This document shows positions 1-9,218 of a stretch of 17,194 nucleotides of DNA, in pieces. Under the pieces are notes generated by a model. It saw nothing but the letters and a program-made list of their open reading frames with translations, was not told where the DNA came from and made no database searches. The first letter of the stretch is position 1, and every line of letters begins with the position of its first letter. This DNA comes from Burkholderiales bacterium. GTDB lineage: Bacteria > Pseudomonadota > Gammaproteobacteria > Burkholderiales > Burkholderiaceae_E. The position numbers were made by a program, and so were the translations under genes. Location: NCBI GenBank assembly GCA_020348765.1, contig CP070753.1, positions 2,414,555-2,431,748 of the forward strand, read 5' to 3'.

Positions 1-300
<300 letters not shown>

Positions 301-304
301 TTAG

Positions 305-421
305 CGTCCCAATCGGGCGACGTCCGGCCGCGGCGACTTCCGGGTGGGGTGCGGCGACATCCGGGTGCGGCGACGTCCGGGTGCGGCGACATCCGGCCGC
401 GGCGACGTCCGGGTGCGGCAG
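305..421. repeat. 16-bp tandem repeat array, about seven units
   Basis: Consecutive units start at 305, 321, 337, 358, 374, 390 and 406. The consensus is C(A/G)TCCGGGTGCGGCGA, with GGCCG replacing GGGTG in the units at 321 and 390. The unit at 337 carries a 5-bp internal duplication (GGGTG) and is 21 bp long, and the one at 305 is degenerate but in register. The 16-bp period is not a multiple of three, so the array is not selected as coding sequence. It lies wholly between two divergent gene starts. Its function is unknown: it could be slipped-strand expansion, a protein-binding array or a promoter-spacing element. Confidence 0.85.
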
Positions 422-513
422 TGGCCCACGGGCTCGACGGCCGACTGCGGGGATAATTGGCCCCTGCTTGCCAATACGATCTCGGGGGCCCCGGCGCACC
501 GGCCCAGCACCAT

Positions 514-519
514 GGAGGA
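514..519 (+). promoter_or_regulatory. Ribosome binding site deciding a TTG start
   Basis: GGAGGA lies 7 nt upstream of a TTG codon at 527-529. The only nearby in-frame ATG (512-514) overlaps this motif and has no ribosome binding site of its own. The homology of the CaiB family also begins right after the TTG (NTPLEGIRVLDLTR), so the TTG is the more likely start. Confidence 0.7.
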
Positions 520-526
520 ACGTGTC

Positions 527-1750
527 TTGAACACCCCGCTCGAGGGCATTCGCGTGCTCGACCTGACCCGCGTGCTGGCCGGCCCCTGGTGCACCCAGAA
601 CCTGGCCGACCTGGGCGCCGACGTGATCAAGGTCGAGCGGCCCGGCGTCGGCGACGACACCCGCGGCTGGGGCCCGCCGTTCCTGAAGCACCGCGACGGC
701 AGCGACACGCACGATGCCGCCTATTACCTGGCCGCCAATCGCGGCAAGCGCTCGATCACGATCGACATCGCCAGCGCCGACGGCCAGGACCTGGTGCGCG
801 CGCTGGCGGCCCGCAGCGACGTCCTGATCGAGAACTACAAGGTCGGCCAGTTGCGCAAGTACCGGCTCGACTATGACAGCCTGCATGCGCTGAACCCGCG
901 GCTCGTCTACTGCTCGGTGACCGGATTCGGGCAGACCGGCCCCTGGGCCCACCGCCCCGGTTACGACTTCATCATCCAGGCCATCGGCGGGTTCATGTCG
1001 ATCACCGGCGAAGCCGACGACCAGCCGGGCGGCGGCCCGCAGAAGGCCGGCGTCGCGGTCTCGGACCTGATGACCGGTATGTACGCGACCCAGGCCATCC
1101 TGGCCGCGCTGCTGCACCGTGAGCGCGGCGGCGGTGGGCAGTACATCGACATTGCGCTGCTCGACGCGCAGGTCGCGATGCTGGCCAACATGAACACGAA
1201 CTACCTGACCAGCGGCGTCGCGCCGCGGCGCTGGGGCAATGCGCACCAGAACGTCGTGCCTTACCAGACGTTTCGCACCAGCGACCAGTGGATCGTGGTC
1301 GCGGTCGGCAACGACGCGCAGTTCCGCCGCTTCTGCGAGCTCGGCGGTGCGCCCGAGCTGGCCTCCGATCCGCGCTTCGTGCGCAATGCCGATCGGGTGC
1401 GGAACCGCGACGAGCTGATACCGGTACTGGTCGTGATCGTGGCCCGGTACGATGCCCAGTACTGGCTCGGCGAACTCGAGCGCGCGGGCGTGCCGTGCGG
1501 GCCGATCAACGATCTCGCGCAGGTGTTCCAGAATCCGCAGATCGTCGCCCGCGAGCTGCGCGTCGACATCGAGCGCGAGGACGCCGGACAGGTCAAGCTG
1601 GTGGGCAATCCGGTGAAATACTCGGAAACGCCGGTGCGGTATCGACTGCCGCCGCCGCGGCTGGGCGAGCATTCGGACGCGGTGCTGCGCGAGGTGCTCG
1701 GGCTGGACCCGATCGCGATCGCCGAGCTGCGGGCCCGCGGCGTCATCTGA
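527..1750 (+). CDS. CaiB/BaiF-family (class III) CoA-transferase
   Basis: The 407-residue protein has the length and pattern of class III CoA-transferases, which move CoA between carboxylic acids through an aspartyl-CoA thioester. Visible signatures are GIRVLDLTRVLAGP (residues 7-20), LGADVIKVERP (29-39), NRGKRSITID (71-80), DVLIENYKVG (98-107) and SVTGFGQTGP (130-139). The catalytic Asp is D180 in AVSDLMTGMYA, followed by a glycine-rich loop (RERGGGGQYIDIALLD). The C-terminal part keeps the GVPCGPIND motif. The TTG start is chosen on its ribosome binding site. It is the first gene of a plus-strand run and ends 38 bp before the dehalogenase gene. Substrate cannot be assigned: succinate, formate, glutarate and itaconate-type transferases share these motifs. 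Confidence 0.93.
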   Translation: MNTPLEGIRVLDLTRVLAGPWCTQNLADLGADVIKVERPGVGDDTRGWGPPFLKHRDGSDTHDAAYYLAANRGKRSITIDIASADGQDLVRALAARSDVLIENYKVGQLRKYRLDYDSLHALNPRLVYCSVTGFGQTGPWAHRPGYDFIIQAIGGFMSITGEADDQPGGGPQKAGVAVSDLMTGMYATQAILAALLHRERGGGGQYIDIALLDAQVAMLANMNTNYLTSGVAPRRWGNAHQNVVPYQTFRTSDQWIVVAVGNDAQFRRFCELGGAPELASDPRFVRNADRVRNRDELIPVLVVIVARYDAQYWLGELERAGVPCGPINDLAQVFQNPQIVARELRVDIEREDAGQVKLVGNPVKYSETPVRYRLPPPRLGEHSDAVLREVLGLDPIAIAELRARGVI

Positions 1751-1788
1751 GCGCCCGCCGATCGCCACAAGCCATGGAGAGTGACGCG

Positions 1789-2508
1789 ATGAGCACACAG
1801 CCCCGAGCGCAATCCGCGATGCCGCGCGTGCTGGCATTCGACGTGTTCGGCACCGTCGTCGACTGGTTCGGCACCATCGCGCGCGAGGTCGACGCGCTCG
1901 GACTGGGCGTGAACGGCGGCGAGTTCGCGCTCGCCTGGCGGGCCGGCTATGCACCGGCCATGGACCGCGTGCGCAAGGGCGAGCTCGGCTGGACCCGGAT
2001 CGATGCGCTGCACCGGATGATCCTCGACGACATCCTCGAGCGCTTCGGCATCGACACGCTCGACGAGAGCGCGCGGCGCGCGCTCAACCTGGTCTGGCAT
2101 CGGCTCGATGCCTGGCCGGACAGCGCCTCCGGGCTCGCGCGGTTGCGCTCGCGGTTCACGGTCTGCGCGCTGTCCAATGGCAACCTGAGCCTGCTGGCCG
2201 ACATGGCGCGCCACGCGGGCCTGCCCTGGGACCTGATCCTGTCGGCAGAGGTGTTTCGGCACTACAAGCCCGACCCCGAGACCTATCTCGGCGTGTGCGA
2301 CGTGTTCGACATCGCGCCCGGGCAGATGATGATGGTTGCGGCACACGAGAGCGATCTGGCCGCGGCCCGCGCCTGTGGCTGCCGCACGGCGTTCGTCGAG
2401 CGTCCACTAGAATACGGCCCGGACAGCAAGCACCCGCTGCCGGCCGACGCCGGCTTCGACCTCCGGGCCCGATCGATCGAGCACCTGGCCGAGTTGCTGG
2501 GCTGCTGA
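1789..2508 (+). CDS. Haloacid dehalogenase, type II (HAD superfamily)
   Basis: This is a 239-residue cytoplasmic HAD hydrolase. Motif I is FDVFGTVVDW, with nucleophile Asp18. Motif II is the ALSNGN stretch, motif III the Lys in HYKPDPETYLG, and motif IV MVAAHESDLAAARACGC. The VAAHxxDL form of motif IV and the FDxxGTxxDW start are typical of (S)-2-haloacid dehalogenases (EC 3.8.1.2), which turn 2-haloacids into 2-hydroxyacids by way of an aspartyl ester. The ATG at 1789 is preferred because GGAGAG lies just upstream; an ATG at 1774 overlaps that motif and one at 1819 is also possible. It sits between the CoA-transferase and the GGT-like gene in the same direction. Many family members are named from homology alone, so true activity on halogenated acids is uncertain. 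Confidence 0.9.
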   Translation: MSTQPRAQSAMPRVLAFDVFGTVVDWFGTIAREVDALGLGVNGGEFALAWRAGYAPAMDRVRKGELGWTRIDALHRMILDDILERFGIDTLDESARRALNLVWHRLDAWPDSASGLARLRSRFTVCALSNGNLSLLADMARHAGLPWDLILSAEVFRHYKPDPETYLGVCDVFDIAPGQMMMVAAHESDLAAARACGCRTAFVERPLEYGPDSKHPLPADAGFDLRARSIEHLAELLGC

Positions 2509-2519
2509 ACACGCGATTG

Positions 2520-2535
2520 CGCGCCCGAGGGCGCG
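2520..2535 (+). other. GC-rich hairpin between dehalogenase and GGT-like genes
   Basis: CGCGCC and GGCGCG pair in a perfect 6-bp stem with a CGAG loop, in the 52-bp gap between the two genes. No T-run follows, so it is not a standard terminator. It could stabilise an mRNA end or be chance in GC-rich DNA. Confidence 0.35.
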
Positions 2536-2560
2536 TCCAGGCACCAACGGAACCCGAACG

Positions 2561-4168
2561 ATGCGATTCGACTGGACCAACCCGTACCGGACCATCCGCG
2601 CGCCGCTGTTCGCGCGCAACGTGGTCGCGACCTCGCAGCCGCTGGCCGCGCAGGCGGGTCTCGCGATGCTCGCGCGCGGCGGCAATGCCGTGGACGCCGC
2701 GGTCGCGACGGCCGCGACGCTCACGATCGTCGAGCCCTGCTCGAACGGCCTCGGCAGCGACGCGTTCGCGATCGTCTGGGACGGACAGGCTCTGCAGGGG
2801 CTCAATGCGTCGGGCGTCGCTCCGGCGGCCTGGGACCCCGCGTACTTCGTGCGCAAGTACGGCGACCGGGTGCCGGACACCGGCTGGGACTCGGTCACCG
2901 TGCCCGGCGCAGTGGCCGGCTGGGCTGCACTGCACGGGCGCTACGGGAAGCTGCCGTTCGAGCAGCTGCTCGAGCCGGCCATCGAGCTGGCCGAGCGCGG
3001 CTTCGGCGTGACCCCGATCGTGCAGCAGAAGTGGACCAACCAGGGGCCGATGCTGGCCCAGCTCCCGGGTTATGCCGATGCGTTCCTGCCGCACGGCCGG
3101 GTGCCGGAAATCGGCGAACGCTTCGTGCTGCACGGCGCGGCGGACACGCTGCGCCGCATCGGCGCCAGCCAGGGGCAGGACTTCTACCACGGCCAGACCG
3201 CCGAGCGGCTGGTCGCGCATGCCGCCGCACATGGCGGGGCGATGACGCTGGCCGATCTGGGCGGCTTCCAGCCGATCTGGGTCGATCCGATCTCGATCGA
3301 GTACCGCGGCTACCGGGTGCACGAGATCCCTCCCAACGGCCAGGGGATCACGGCGCTGATGGCCCTCGGCATGTTGTCCCGGTTCGAACTCTCGGGGTAC
3401 GGCCCCGATTCGCTCGAGGCCCAGCATCTTCAGATCGAGGCCATCAAGCTGGCATTCGCCGACGTCTACCGCTGGGTCGCGGACGAGCGCTACATGACCG
3501 AGGTCGGCGCTGCGGACCTGCTCGATGCCGGCTACCTCGCCGAGCGGGCCAGGCGCATCGATCCGCAGCGCGCGCAGGTGTTCTCGCAGGGCAGGCCGCC
3601 CGCGGGCGGCACGGTCTACATGAGCGTGGCCGACGAGCACGGCATGATGGTGAGCTACATCCAGTCGAACTACCGGGGCTTCGGCTCCGGCGTGGTGGTC
3701 CCGGGCACCGGCGTGTCGCTGCAGAACCGCGGTGCCGGATTCTCGCTGGACGCGGCGCACCCGAACTGCGTCGCACCGGGCAAGCGACCGTTCCACACGA
3801 TCATCCCCGCGTTCCTGACCCGCGACGGCAAGCCGCAGATGAGCTTCGGCGTCATGGGCGGCAACATGCAGCCGCAGGGCCACGTGCAGACGCTGGTGCG
3901 GATGATCGACTTCGGCCAGGGGCTGCAAACCGCGTGCGACGCGCCGCGCTGGAAGGTGTCGAGCGGGCTGAAGATCGACCTCGAGCACACGATGGCCGCC
4001 GAGCTCAGGCACGGGCTGCAGCGCCTGGGCCACCAGTTCGAGCCCGTGTTCGACCCGTACATGGACTTCGGCTCCGGCCAGTTCATCTGGCGACTGTCGG
4101 ACGACCCGGACGACGGCTATGGGGCCGCGAGCGACAGTCGGCGCGACGGTCAGGCGGTCGGCTTCTGA
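2561..4168 (+). CDS. Gamma-glutamyltransferase-family protein (YwrD-like Ntn hydrolase)
   Basis: The 535-residue protein belongs to the gamma-glutamyltransferase family, whose proenzymes cut themselves so that a Thr becomes the N-terminal nucleophile. The predicted nucleophile is Thr351 in GGTVYMSVADEHG, splitting a large subunit (1-350) from a small one (351-535). Other marks are VVATSQPLAAQAG (residues 21-33), GGNAVDAAVA (40-49), PGAVAGW (115-121), EIPPNGQG (255-262), YRGFGSGVVVPGTG and LQNRGAGFS. There is no signal peptide, unlike periplasmic GGT, so this is a cytoplasmic GGT-like protein of the YwrD type. The pocket sequence differs from true GGT and the substrate may not be glutathione. 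The ribosome binding site is weak. The gene lies between the dehalogenase and the dehydrogenase, which suggests a catabolic or amide-hydrolysing role, but this is inference. Confidence 0.9.
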   Translation: MRFDWTNPYRTIRAPLFARNVVATSQPLAAQAGLAMLARGGNAVDAAVATAATLTIVEPCSNGLGSDAFAIVWDGQALQGLNASGVAPAAWDPAYFVRKYGDRVPDTGWDSVTVPGAVAGWAALHGRYGKLPFEQLLEPAIELAERGFGVTPIVQQKWTNQGPMLAQLPGYADAFLPHGRVPEIGERFVLHGAADTLRRIGASQGQDFYHGQTAERLVAHAAAHGGAMTLADLGGFQPIWVDPISIEYRGYRVHEIPPNGQGITALMALGMLSRFELSGYGPDSLEAQHLQIEAIKLAFADVYRWVADERYMTEVGAADLLDAGYLAERARRIDPQRAQVFSQGRPPAGGTVYMSVADEHGMMVSYIQSNYRGFGSGVVVPGTGVSLQNRGAGFSLDAAHPNCVAPGKRPFHTIIPAFLTRDGKPQMSFGVMGGNMQPQGHVQTLVRMIDFGQGLQTACDAPRWKVSSGLKIDLEHTMAAELRHGLQRLGHQFEPVFDPYMDFGSGQFIWRLSDDPDDGYGAASDSRRDGQAVGF

Positions 4169-4238
4169 GCGGCACGGCGGGCAGGTCGGGCCGCACCGGG
4201 CCGCCGATCGGCGCCGGAGGGTCCTTTCTGACAACGGC

Positions 4239-4244
4239 TAGAAT
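4239..4244 (+). promoter_or_regulatory. Possible -10 element upstream of the dehydrogenase gene
   Basis: TAGAAT at 4239-4244 matches the sigma-70 -10 consensus in five of six positions and lies in the 169-bp gap before the dehydrogenase start. No matching -35 is seen at the usual spacing, so support is weak. Confidence 0.25.
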
Positions 4245-4272
4245 TCCTCCTGCAGCATGCAGCCGAACGCAT

Positions 4273-4293
4273 CGGCGCCGCCGGGCGGCGCCG
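4273..4293 (+). other. Perfect GC hairpin in the leader of the dehydrogenase gene
   Basis: CGGCGCCGCC and GGCGGCGCCG form a perfect 10-bp inverted repeat around a single G, giving a 9-bp stem with a 3-nt loop. It ends 44 bp before the start codon and has no T-run. It may be a leader structure or a terminator remnant for the GGT-like gene. The rest of the 4169-4337 gap shows no gene. Confidence 0.45.
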
Positions 4294-4337
4294 GAGAACA
4301 AACACGCCGCGATGGCGATGTATCCAAGGAGCGCTCG

Positions 4338-5234
4338 ATGACCAAGACCTACGAACCGGTGCCCACCCAGCGGGTCGCATTCCTCGGACTCGGGGTGATG
4401 GGCTACCCGATGGCCGGACACCTGAAGCGCGCCGGGCACGAGGTGACCGTGTACAACCGCACCGGCGCCAAGGCCGACAAGTGGGCCGGCGAGTACGGTG
4501 GCAGCACCGCACCGACGCCGCGCCAGGCCGCTCACGAGGCCGACATCGTGTTCGCCTGTGTCGGCAATGATGACGACCTGCGTTCGGTCGTGCTCGGCGA
4601 GCACGGCGCATTCGCCGGGATGAAGCGCGACGCCGTATTCGTCGACCACACCACGGCCTCGGCGGCCGTTGCGCGCGAGCTGTACGAAGCCGCGCGCCGC
4701 CACGAGCTGCATTTCGTCGACGCCCCGGTCTCCGGCGGCGAGGCCGGTGCGGTCAACGGCATGCTGACCGTCATGTGCGGTGGTGAACAGGCCGCGTTCG
4801 ATCGCGTCCGGCCGGCGGCGATGGCCTTTGCGCGTGCATTCACGCTGATCGGGCCCAGCGGCGCGGGCCAGCTGGCCAAGATGGTCAACCAGATCTGCAT
4901 CGCCGGGCTGCTGCAGGGGCTGTCCGAGGGCATCAACTTCGGCATGCGCGCCGGGCTGGACATGAAGCTCGTGCTCGAGGTGATCGGCAAGGGTGCGGCC
5001 CAGTCCTGGCAGATGGACAATCGGGGCACGACGATGGTCGATGACAAGTTCGACTTCGGCTTCGCGGTCGACTGGATGCGCAAGGACCTCGGTCTGTGCC
5101 TGGACGAAGCGCGACGCACCGGCGCGGCGCTTCCGGTCGCGGCGCTGGTCGACCAGTTCTACGGCGACGTGCAGCGCATGGGCGGCACGCGCTGGGACAC
5201 GTCGAGCCTGATCCGGCGGCTGCGCCGCGACTGA
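4338..5234 (+). CDS. NAD(P)-dependent beta-hydroxyacid dehydrogenase (3-hydroxyisobutyrate dehydrogenase-like)
   Basis: The 298-residue protein fits the 3-hydroxyisobutyrate / tartronate semialdehyde reductase family, which oxidises beta-hydroxyacids or reduces the matching semialdehydes. Visible elements are a Rossmann dinucleotide loop VAFLGLGVMGYPMA (residues 13-26), VYNRT (38-42), the substrate loop FVDAPVSGGEAGA (126-138) and the catalytic Lys181 with Asn185 in KMVNQI. The C-terminal helical domain ends with KDLGLCLDEA. Asn40-Arg41 after the second strand is often linked with NADP preference, but this is not decisive. AAGGAG at 4326-4331 sets the ATG at 4338; an ATG at 4257 would add 27 residues with no family match. 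The gene follows the GGT-like gene after a 169-bp gap, so it may have its own promoter. The exact substrate is open. Confidence 0.92.
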   Translation: MTKTYEPVPTQRVAFLGLGVMGYPMAGHLKRAGHEVTVYNRTGAKADKWAGEYGGSTAPTPRQAAHEADIVFACVGNDDDLRSVVLGEHGAFAGMKRDAVFVDHTTASAAVARELYEAARRHELHFVDAPVSGGEAGAVNGMLTVMCGGEQAAFDRVRPAAMAFARAFTLIGPSGAGQLAKMVNQICIAGLLQGLSEGINFGMRAGLDMKLVLEVIGKGAAQSWQMDNRGTTMVDDKFDFGFAVDWMRKDLGLCLDEARRTGAALPVAALVDQFYGDVQRMGGTRWDTSSLIRRLRRD

Positions 5235-5295
5235 GGCCGGCCGCGCCGGAACTCGAGCCGCCGTCGCACCGAACCGCCAGGCGACCGAACGCACG

Positions 5296-7056
<1,761 letters not shown>

Positions 7057-7116
7057 TGGACCGGCCCGGGGCATGCCGCGCGCGGGCGCGATCGCCTGCG
7101 GCCCACGCCCGCATCG

Positions 7117-7132
7117 GCCCCGCCCGCGGGGC
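7117..7132. terminator. GC-rich hairpin between convergent genes
   Basis: GCCCCGC and GCGGGGC pair perfectly around a CC centre in the 77-bp gap between the glnS stop (7056) and the stop of the GloC-like gene (7134). The position suits a bidirectional terminator, but no T-run is present on either strand, so termination is inferred from position and stem only. Confidence 0.4.
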
Positions 7133-7133
7133 A

Positions 7134-7904
7134 TCAGCGGTCGGCGACGAACGGGTTGCTGTGCCGCTCCTGGCCGAAGGTCGAGGTCGGACCGTGCCCG
7201 GGCACGAAGGTCACGTCGTCGCCCAGTGGCCAGAGCTTGTGCCTGATCGACGCCAGCAGCGTCTCGTGATCGCCGCGCGGGATGTGGGTGCGTCCGATCG
7301 ATCCCTGGAACAGCACGTCGCCGACGACGGCCAGCCGCGAGGGCCGGTGGAAGAACACCACGTGCCCGGGCGTGTGCCCCGGGCAGTGCAGCACCTCGAG
7401 CTCGAGCTCGCCGAAGCCGACGCGGTCGCCGTCGACCAGCCATCGCTGCGGCTCGAACGACGCCAGCGGTGGGAACCCGAACATGCGCCCCTGGGATTCG
7501 AGCTGCTCGATCCAGAAGCGGTCGGCCTCGTGCGGCCCTTCGATCGGCGCGCCGTGGCGCTCCGCGTAGTGCTGCGCCTGGCCGCAGTGGTCGATGTGGC
7601 CGTGCGTCAACAGGATCTTCTCGAGCCTGGCACCCATCTGTGCCAGGCCTGCATCGATGTGATCGAGGTCACCGCCGGGGTCGACCACCGCGGCGCGCCC
7701 GGTGCGAGTGCAGACCAGCAGGCTGCAGTTCTGGGCGAACGGCGTGACCGGTATCACGCCGACCCGAAGGCCGGAATCGTCGCGGGTGTCGCGATCGGTG
7801 TCGCGATCGGTGTCGCGATCGGTGTCGGGATCGGTGTCGCGATCGGTGTCGGGATCGGTGTCGCGATCGGTGTCGCGATCGGTGTCCCGTTCGGTCGCGC
7901 TCAC
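7134..7904 (-). CDS. gloC: GloC/YcbL-type metallo-beta-lactamase-fold hydrolase with repeat N-terminus
   Basis: The 256-residue protein ends in a 211-residue core very like E. coli YcbL/GloC, a type II glyoxalase that hydrolyses S-lactoylglutathione. The core has IPVTPFAQNCSLLVC, VDPGGD, the metal motif THGHIDH (residues 100-106), CPGHTPGH with His181, GDVLF with Asp196 and VPGHGP with His237, so all zinc ligands are present. Residues 1-45 are an extension absent from E. coli YcbL, mostly nine tetrapeptides R/P-D-T-D. The GTG start at 7904-7902 shares GTGA with the stop of the DUF2237 gene and has GGGGGA six bases upstream, which suggests translational coupling. A start just before the core cannot be excluded, but no better ribosome binding site is seen there. 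It is the last gene of the minus-strand run. Confidence 0.92.
   Translation of the reverse strand: MSATERDTDRDTDRDTDPDTDRDTDPDTDRDTDRDTDRDTRDDSGLRVGVIPVTPFAQNCSLLVCTRTGRAAVVDPGGDLDHIDAGLAQMGARLEKILLTHGHIDHCGQAQHYAERHGAPIEGPHEADRFWIEQLESQGRMFGFPPLASFEPQRWLVDGDRVGFGELELEVLHCPGHTPGHVVFFHRPSRLAVVGDVLFQGSIGRTHIPRGDHETLLASIRHKLWPLGDDVTFVPGHGPTSTFGQERHSNPFVADR
7786..7893 (-). repeat. Nine-unit 12-bp tandem repeat coding R/P-D-T-D
   Basis: Nine contiguous 12-bp units (plus-strand form GTGTCGCGATCG) run from 7786. Six are identical, two have GTGTCGGGATCG (Arg to Pro) and the leftmost-coded one (7882-7893) is GTGTCCCGTTCG. On the minus strand they encode residues 5-40 of the GloC-like protein. The high identity points to recent expansion by slippage, and the unit keeps the frame. 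Confidence 0.95.
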
Positions 7905-8302
7905 GACCGTTCCCCCGCGCCCGGCGGACTGGCCGGGTCGGGCAGCAGCGCGTGATACTCGAGATCGGCCAGCGCGACCACCTCGAGCGCCCTTTCGTGG
8001 GTCGCATCGAGGTCGACCGGTGGCGCCACCCCGGCCTCTGCCGCCTCGCGCCAGCGACTGGCGCACAGGCACCAGCGATCGCCTGGCCGCAGGCCGGGAA
8101 CGTTCCACTCCGGCCGCGGGGTCACCAGGTCGTTGCCGGCAGCGCGCGAGAACTCGAGGAAGGCCTCGGTCATCCGGGCGCACACCGTGTGGTTGCCCAG
8201 GTCCTGGACGCCGGTGTGGCAGCAACCATCGCGATGGAAGCCGGTCAGCGGGTCGCGCGAGCACTCCTTCAGCGGGCCGCCGCGCACGTTTCTCTGGATC
8301 AT
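7901..8302 (-). CDS. DUF2237 family protein
   Basis: This 133-residue protein of unknown function matches the DUF2237 family along its length. It has LKECSRDPLTGFHRDGCCHTG (residues 11-31), GNHTVCARMTEAFLEFS (36-52), GNDLVTPRP, PGLRPGDRWCLCASRW (69-84), EAGVAPPV and THERALE. Conserved cysteines (14, 27, 28, 41, 78, 80) stand out and could bind metal or be redox-active, though no role is known. The ATG at 8302-8300 is chosen for AGGTG five bases upstream; an ATG at 8317 would add five residues. It starts 19 bp after the DUF3108 gene ends, and its TGA overlaps the GTG start of the GloC-like gene in GTGA. Confidence 0.9.
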   Translation of the reverse strand: MIQRNVRGGPLKECSRDPLTGFHRDGCCHTGVQDLGNHTVCARMTEAFLEFSRAAGNDLVTPRPEWNVPGLRPGDRWCLCASRWREAAEAGVAPPVDLDATHERALEVVALADLEYHALLPDPASPPGAGERS

Positions 8303-8321
8303 CGGTACACCTGCCATGGTT

Positions 8322-9218
8322 TCAACGCTCGCCGGACAGTCGGAAATGGTCGAGCACGCGCCCGTTGCGGTCGGTGATGCGGATCCTGACCGGCCGCATC
8401 TGTGCGTGCCGGTCCAGCCACAGTTCGATCTTCTCGTCACGACGACTGCGTGGCGGGCGGACGACATGCAACGTCGACAGCTCGCGCGCTCCGTCGCGCA
8501 GGCGTTCGACGCCCTCGCTGACGATGCGCGCCGGCTCGATGCTCGAGAACGAGGCCAGCGGAATCCGGTGCTCGCTGCCGGCAGCGAACTGCTCCGGGAA
8601 TCCGCGCGCGAGCAGCCCCAGCTGCCACACGAAGCTCAGCCGATCCTGTACGCCGGGCACCCAGGCGCCGTTGTCTCCGCGCGCGAAACGCACCCGGCCG
8701 ACCTCGGGCTCGAACAGCAGCTCGCGCTCGGCGCGCGTGCCGCGCTTCTCGGCATAGCGCCGCGGGGTCAATCCGTCACCGGACACCAGGCCCGAGCTGC
8801 GCTGGCTCAGCACGCCGCCATAGACCAGAGCGATCGGACCGACCGCCTGGCCCGCGGTGCTCGCCTCGTAGCGGTGCCCGTCGCTGGTGAACACGTACGA
8901 GACCTCGGCCAGCTGGAAGCCGTCGACATGGCTGCCGTAGTAGACGCCGAACCGGATCCGGACCCGTTCCGGCGGTGCGGGGAGCGTGCCCCCGTATGGC
9001 GAAGACGCTCCGGCCCATGCGCGGCGGCCGCCCACCGGCAGCACGCCCACCGGCAGCATGTCCGCGACGGCCAGCCCGAGCGCGCCGGCGAGCCACGCCC
9101 GGCGCGCCGGCACCGGCGCGGCCACTCGGCAGGGTGCCGGAGCGCCGTCGTCGCGCCACTGCGTCGGCGCCTTCCGGCCACGCAGCGCGGCCATCACGCC
9201 GGCAGGCTCGACGGACAT
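8322..9218 (-). CDS. DUF3108 domain protein, exported
   Basis: This 298-residue protein has a long, partly basic N-terminus. PARRAWLAGALGLAVADML at residues 37-55 resembles a twin-arginine signal, and a cleavage site could fall near AWAGAS (67-72), giving a periplasmic protein. The mature part has the DUF3108 pattern: FGVYYGSHVDGFQLAEVSY (90-108), YEASTAGQAVGPIALVYGG, SSGLVSGDGLTPRRYAEKRG (141-160), and a beta-rich C-terminus ending DRNGRVLDHFRL. The function of the family is unknown. The ATG shares its A with the stop of the small TPM gene (TGATG), indicating coupled translation. Tat use is an inference from the RR pair, as the full S-R-R-x-F-L-K motif is not met. Confidence 0.82.
   Translation of the reverse strand: MSVEPAGVMAALRGRKAPTQWRDDGAPAPCRVAAPVPARRAWLAGALGLAVADMLPVGVLPVGGRRAWAGASSPYGGTLPAPPERVRIRFGVYYGSHVDGFQLAEVSYVFTSDGHRYEASTAGQAVGPIALVYGGVLSQRSSGLVSGDGLTPRRYAEKRGTRAERELLFEPEVGRVRFARGDNGAWVPGVQDRLSFVWQLGLLARGFPEQFAAGSEHRIPLASFSSIEPARIVSEGVERLRDGARELSTLHVVRPPRSRRDEKIELWLDRHAQMRPVRIRITDRNGRVLDHFRLSGER

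Noticed and set aside
305..421. CRISPR-like array
   Set aside because: Units are directly contiguous with no spacers and are too short, and no cas gene is present. The same applies to the arrays at 7786 and 17123.
344..526. N-terminal extension of the CoA-transferase through the 16-bp repeat array
   Set aside because: The extension translates the repeat, whose period is not a multiple of three, and family homology starts at residue 2 from the TTG.
2156..4234. Minus-strand open frame of 692 codons opposite the GGT-like gene
   Set aside because: Low-complexity composition with no domain, and it spans parts of two real plus-strand genes and their gap.
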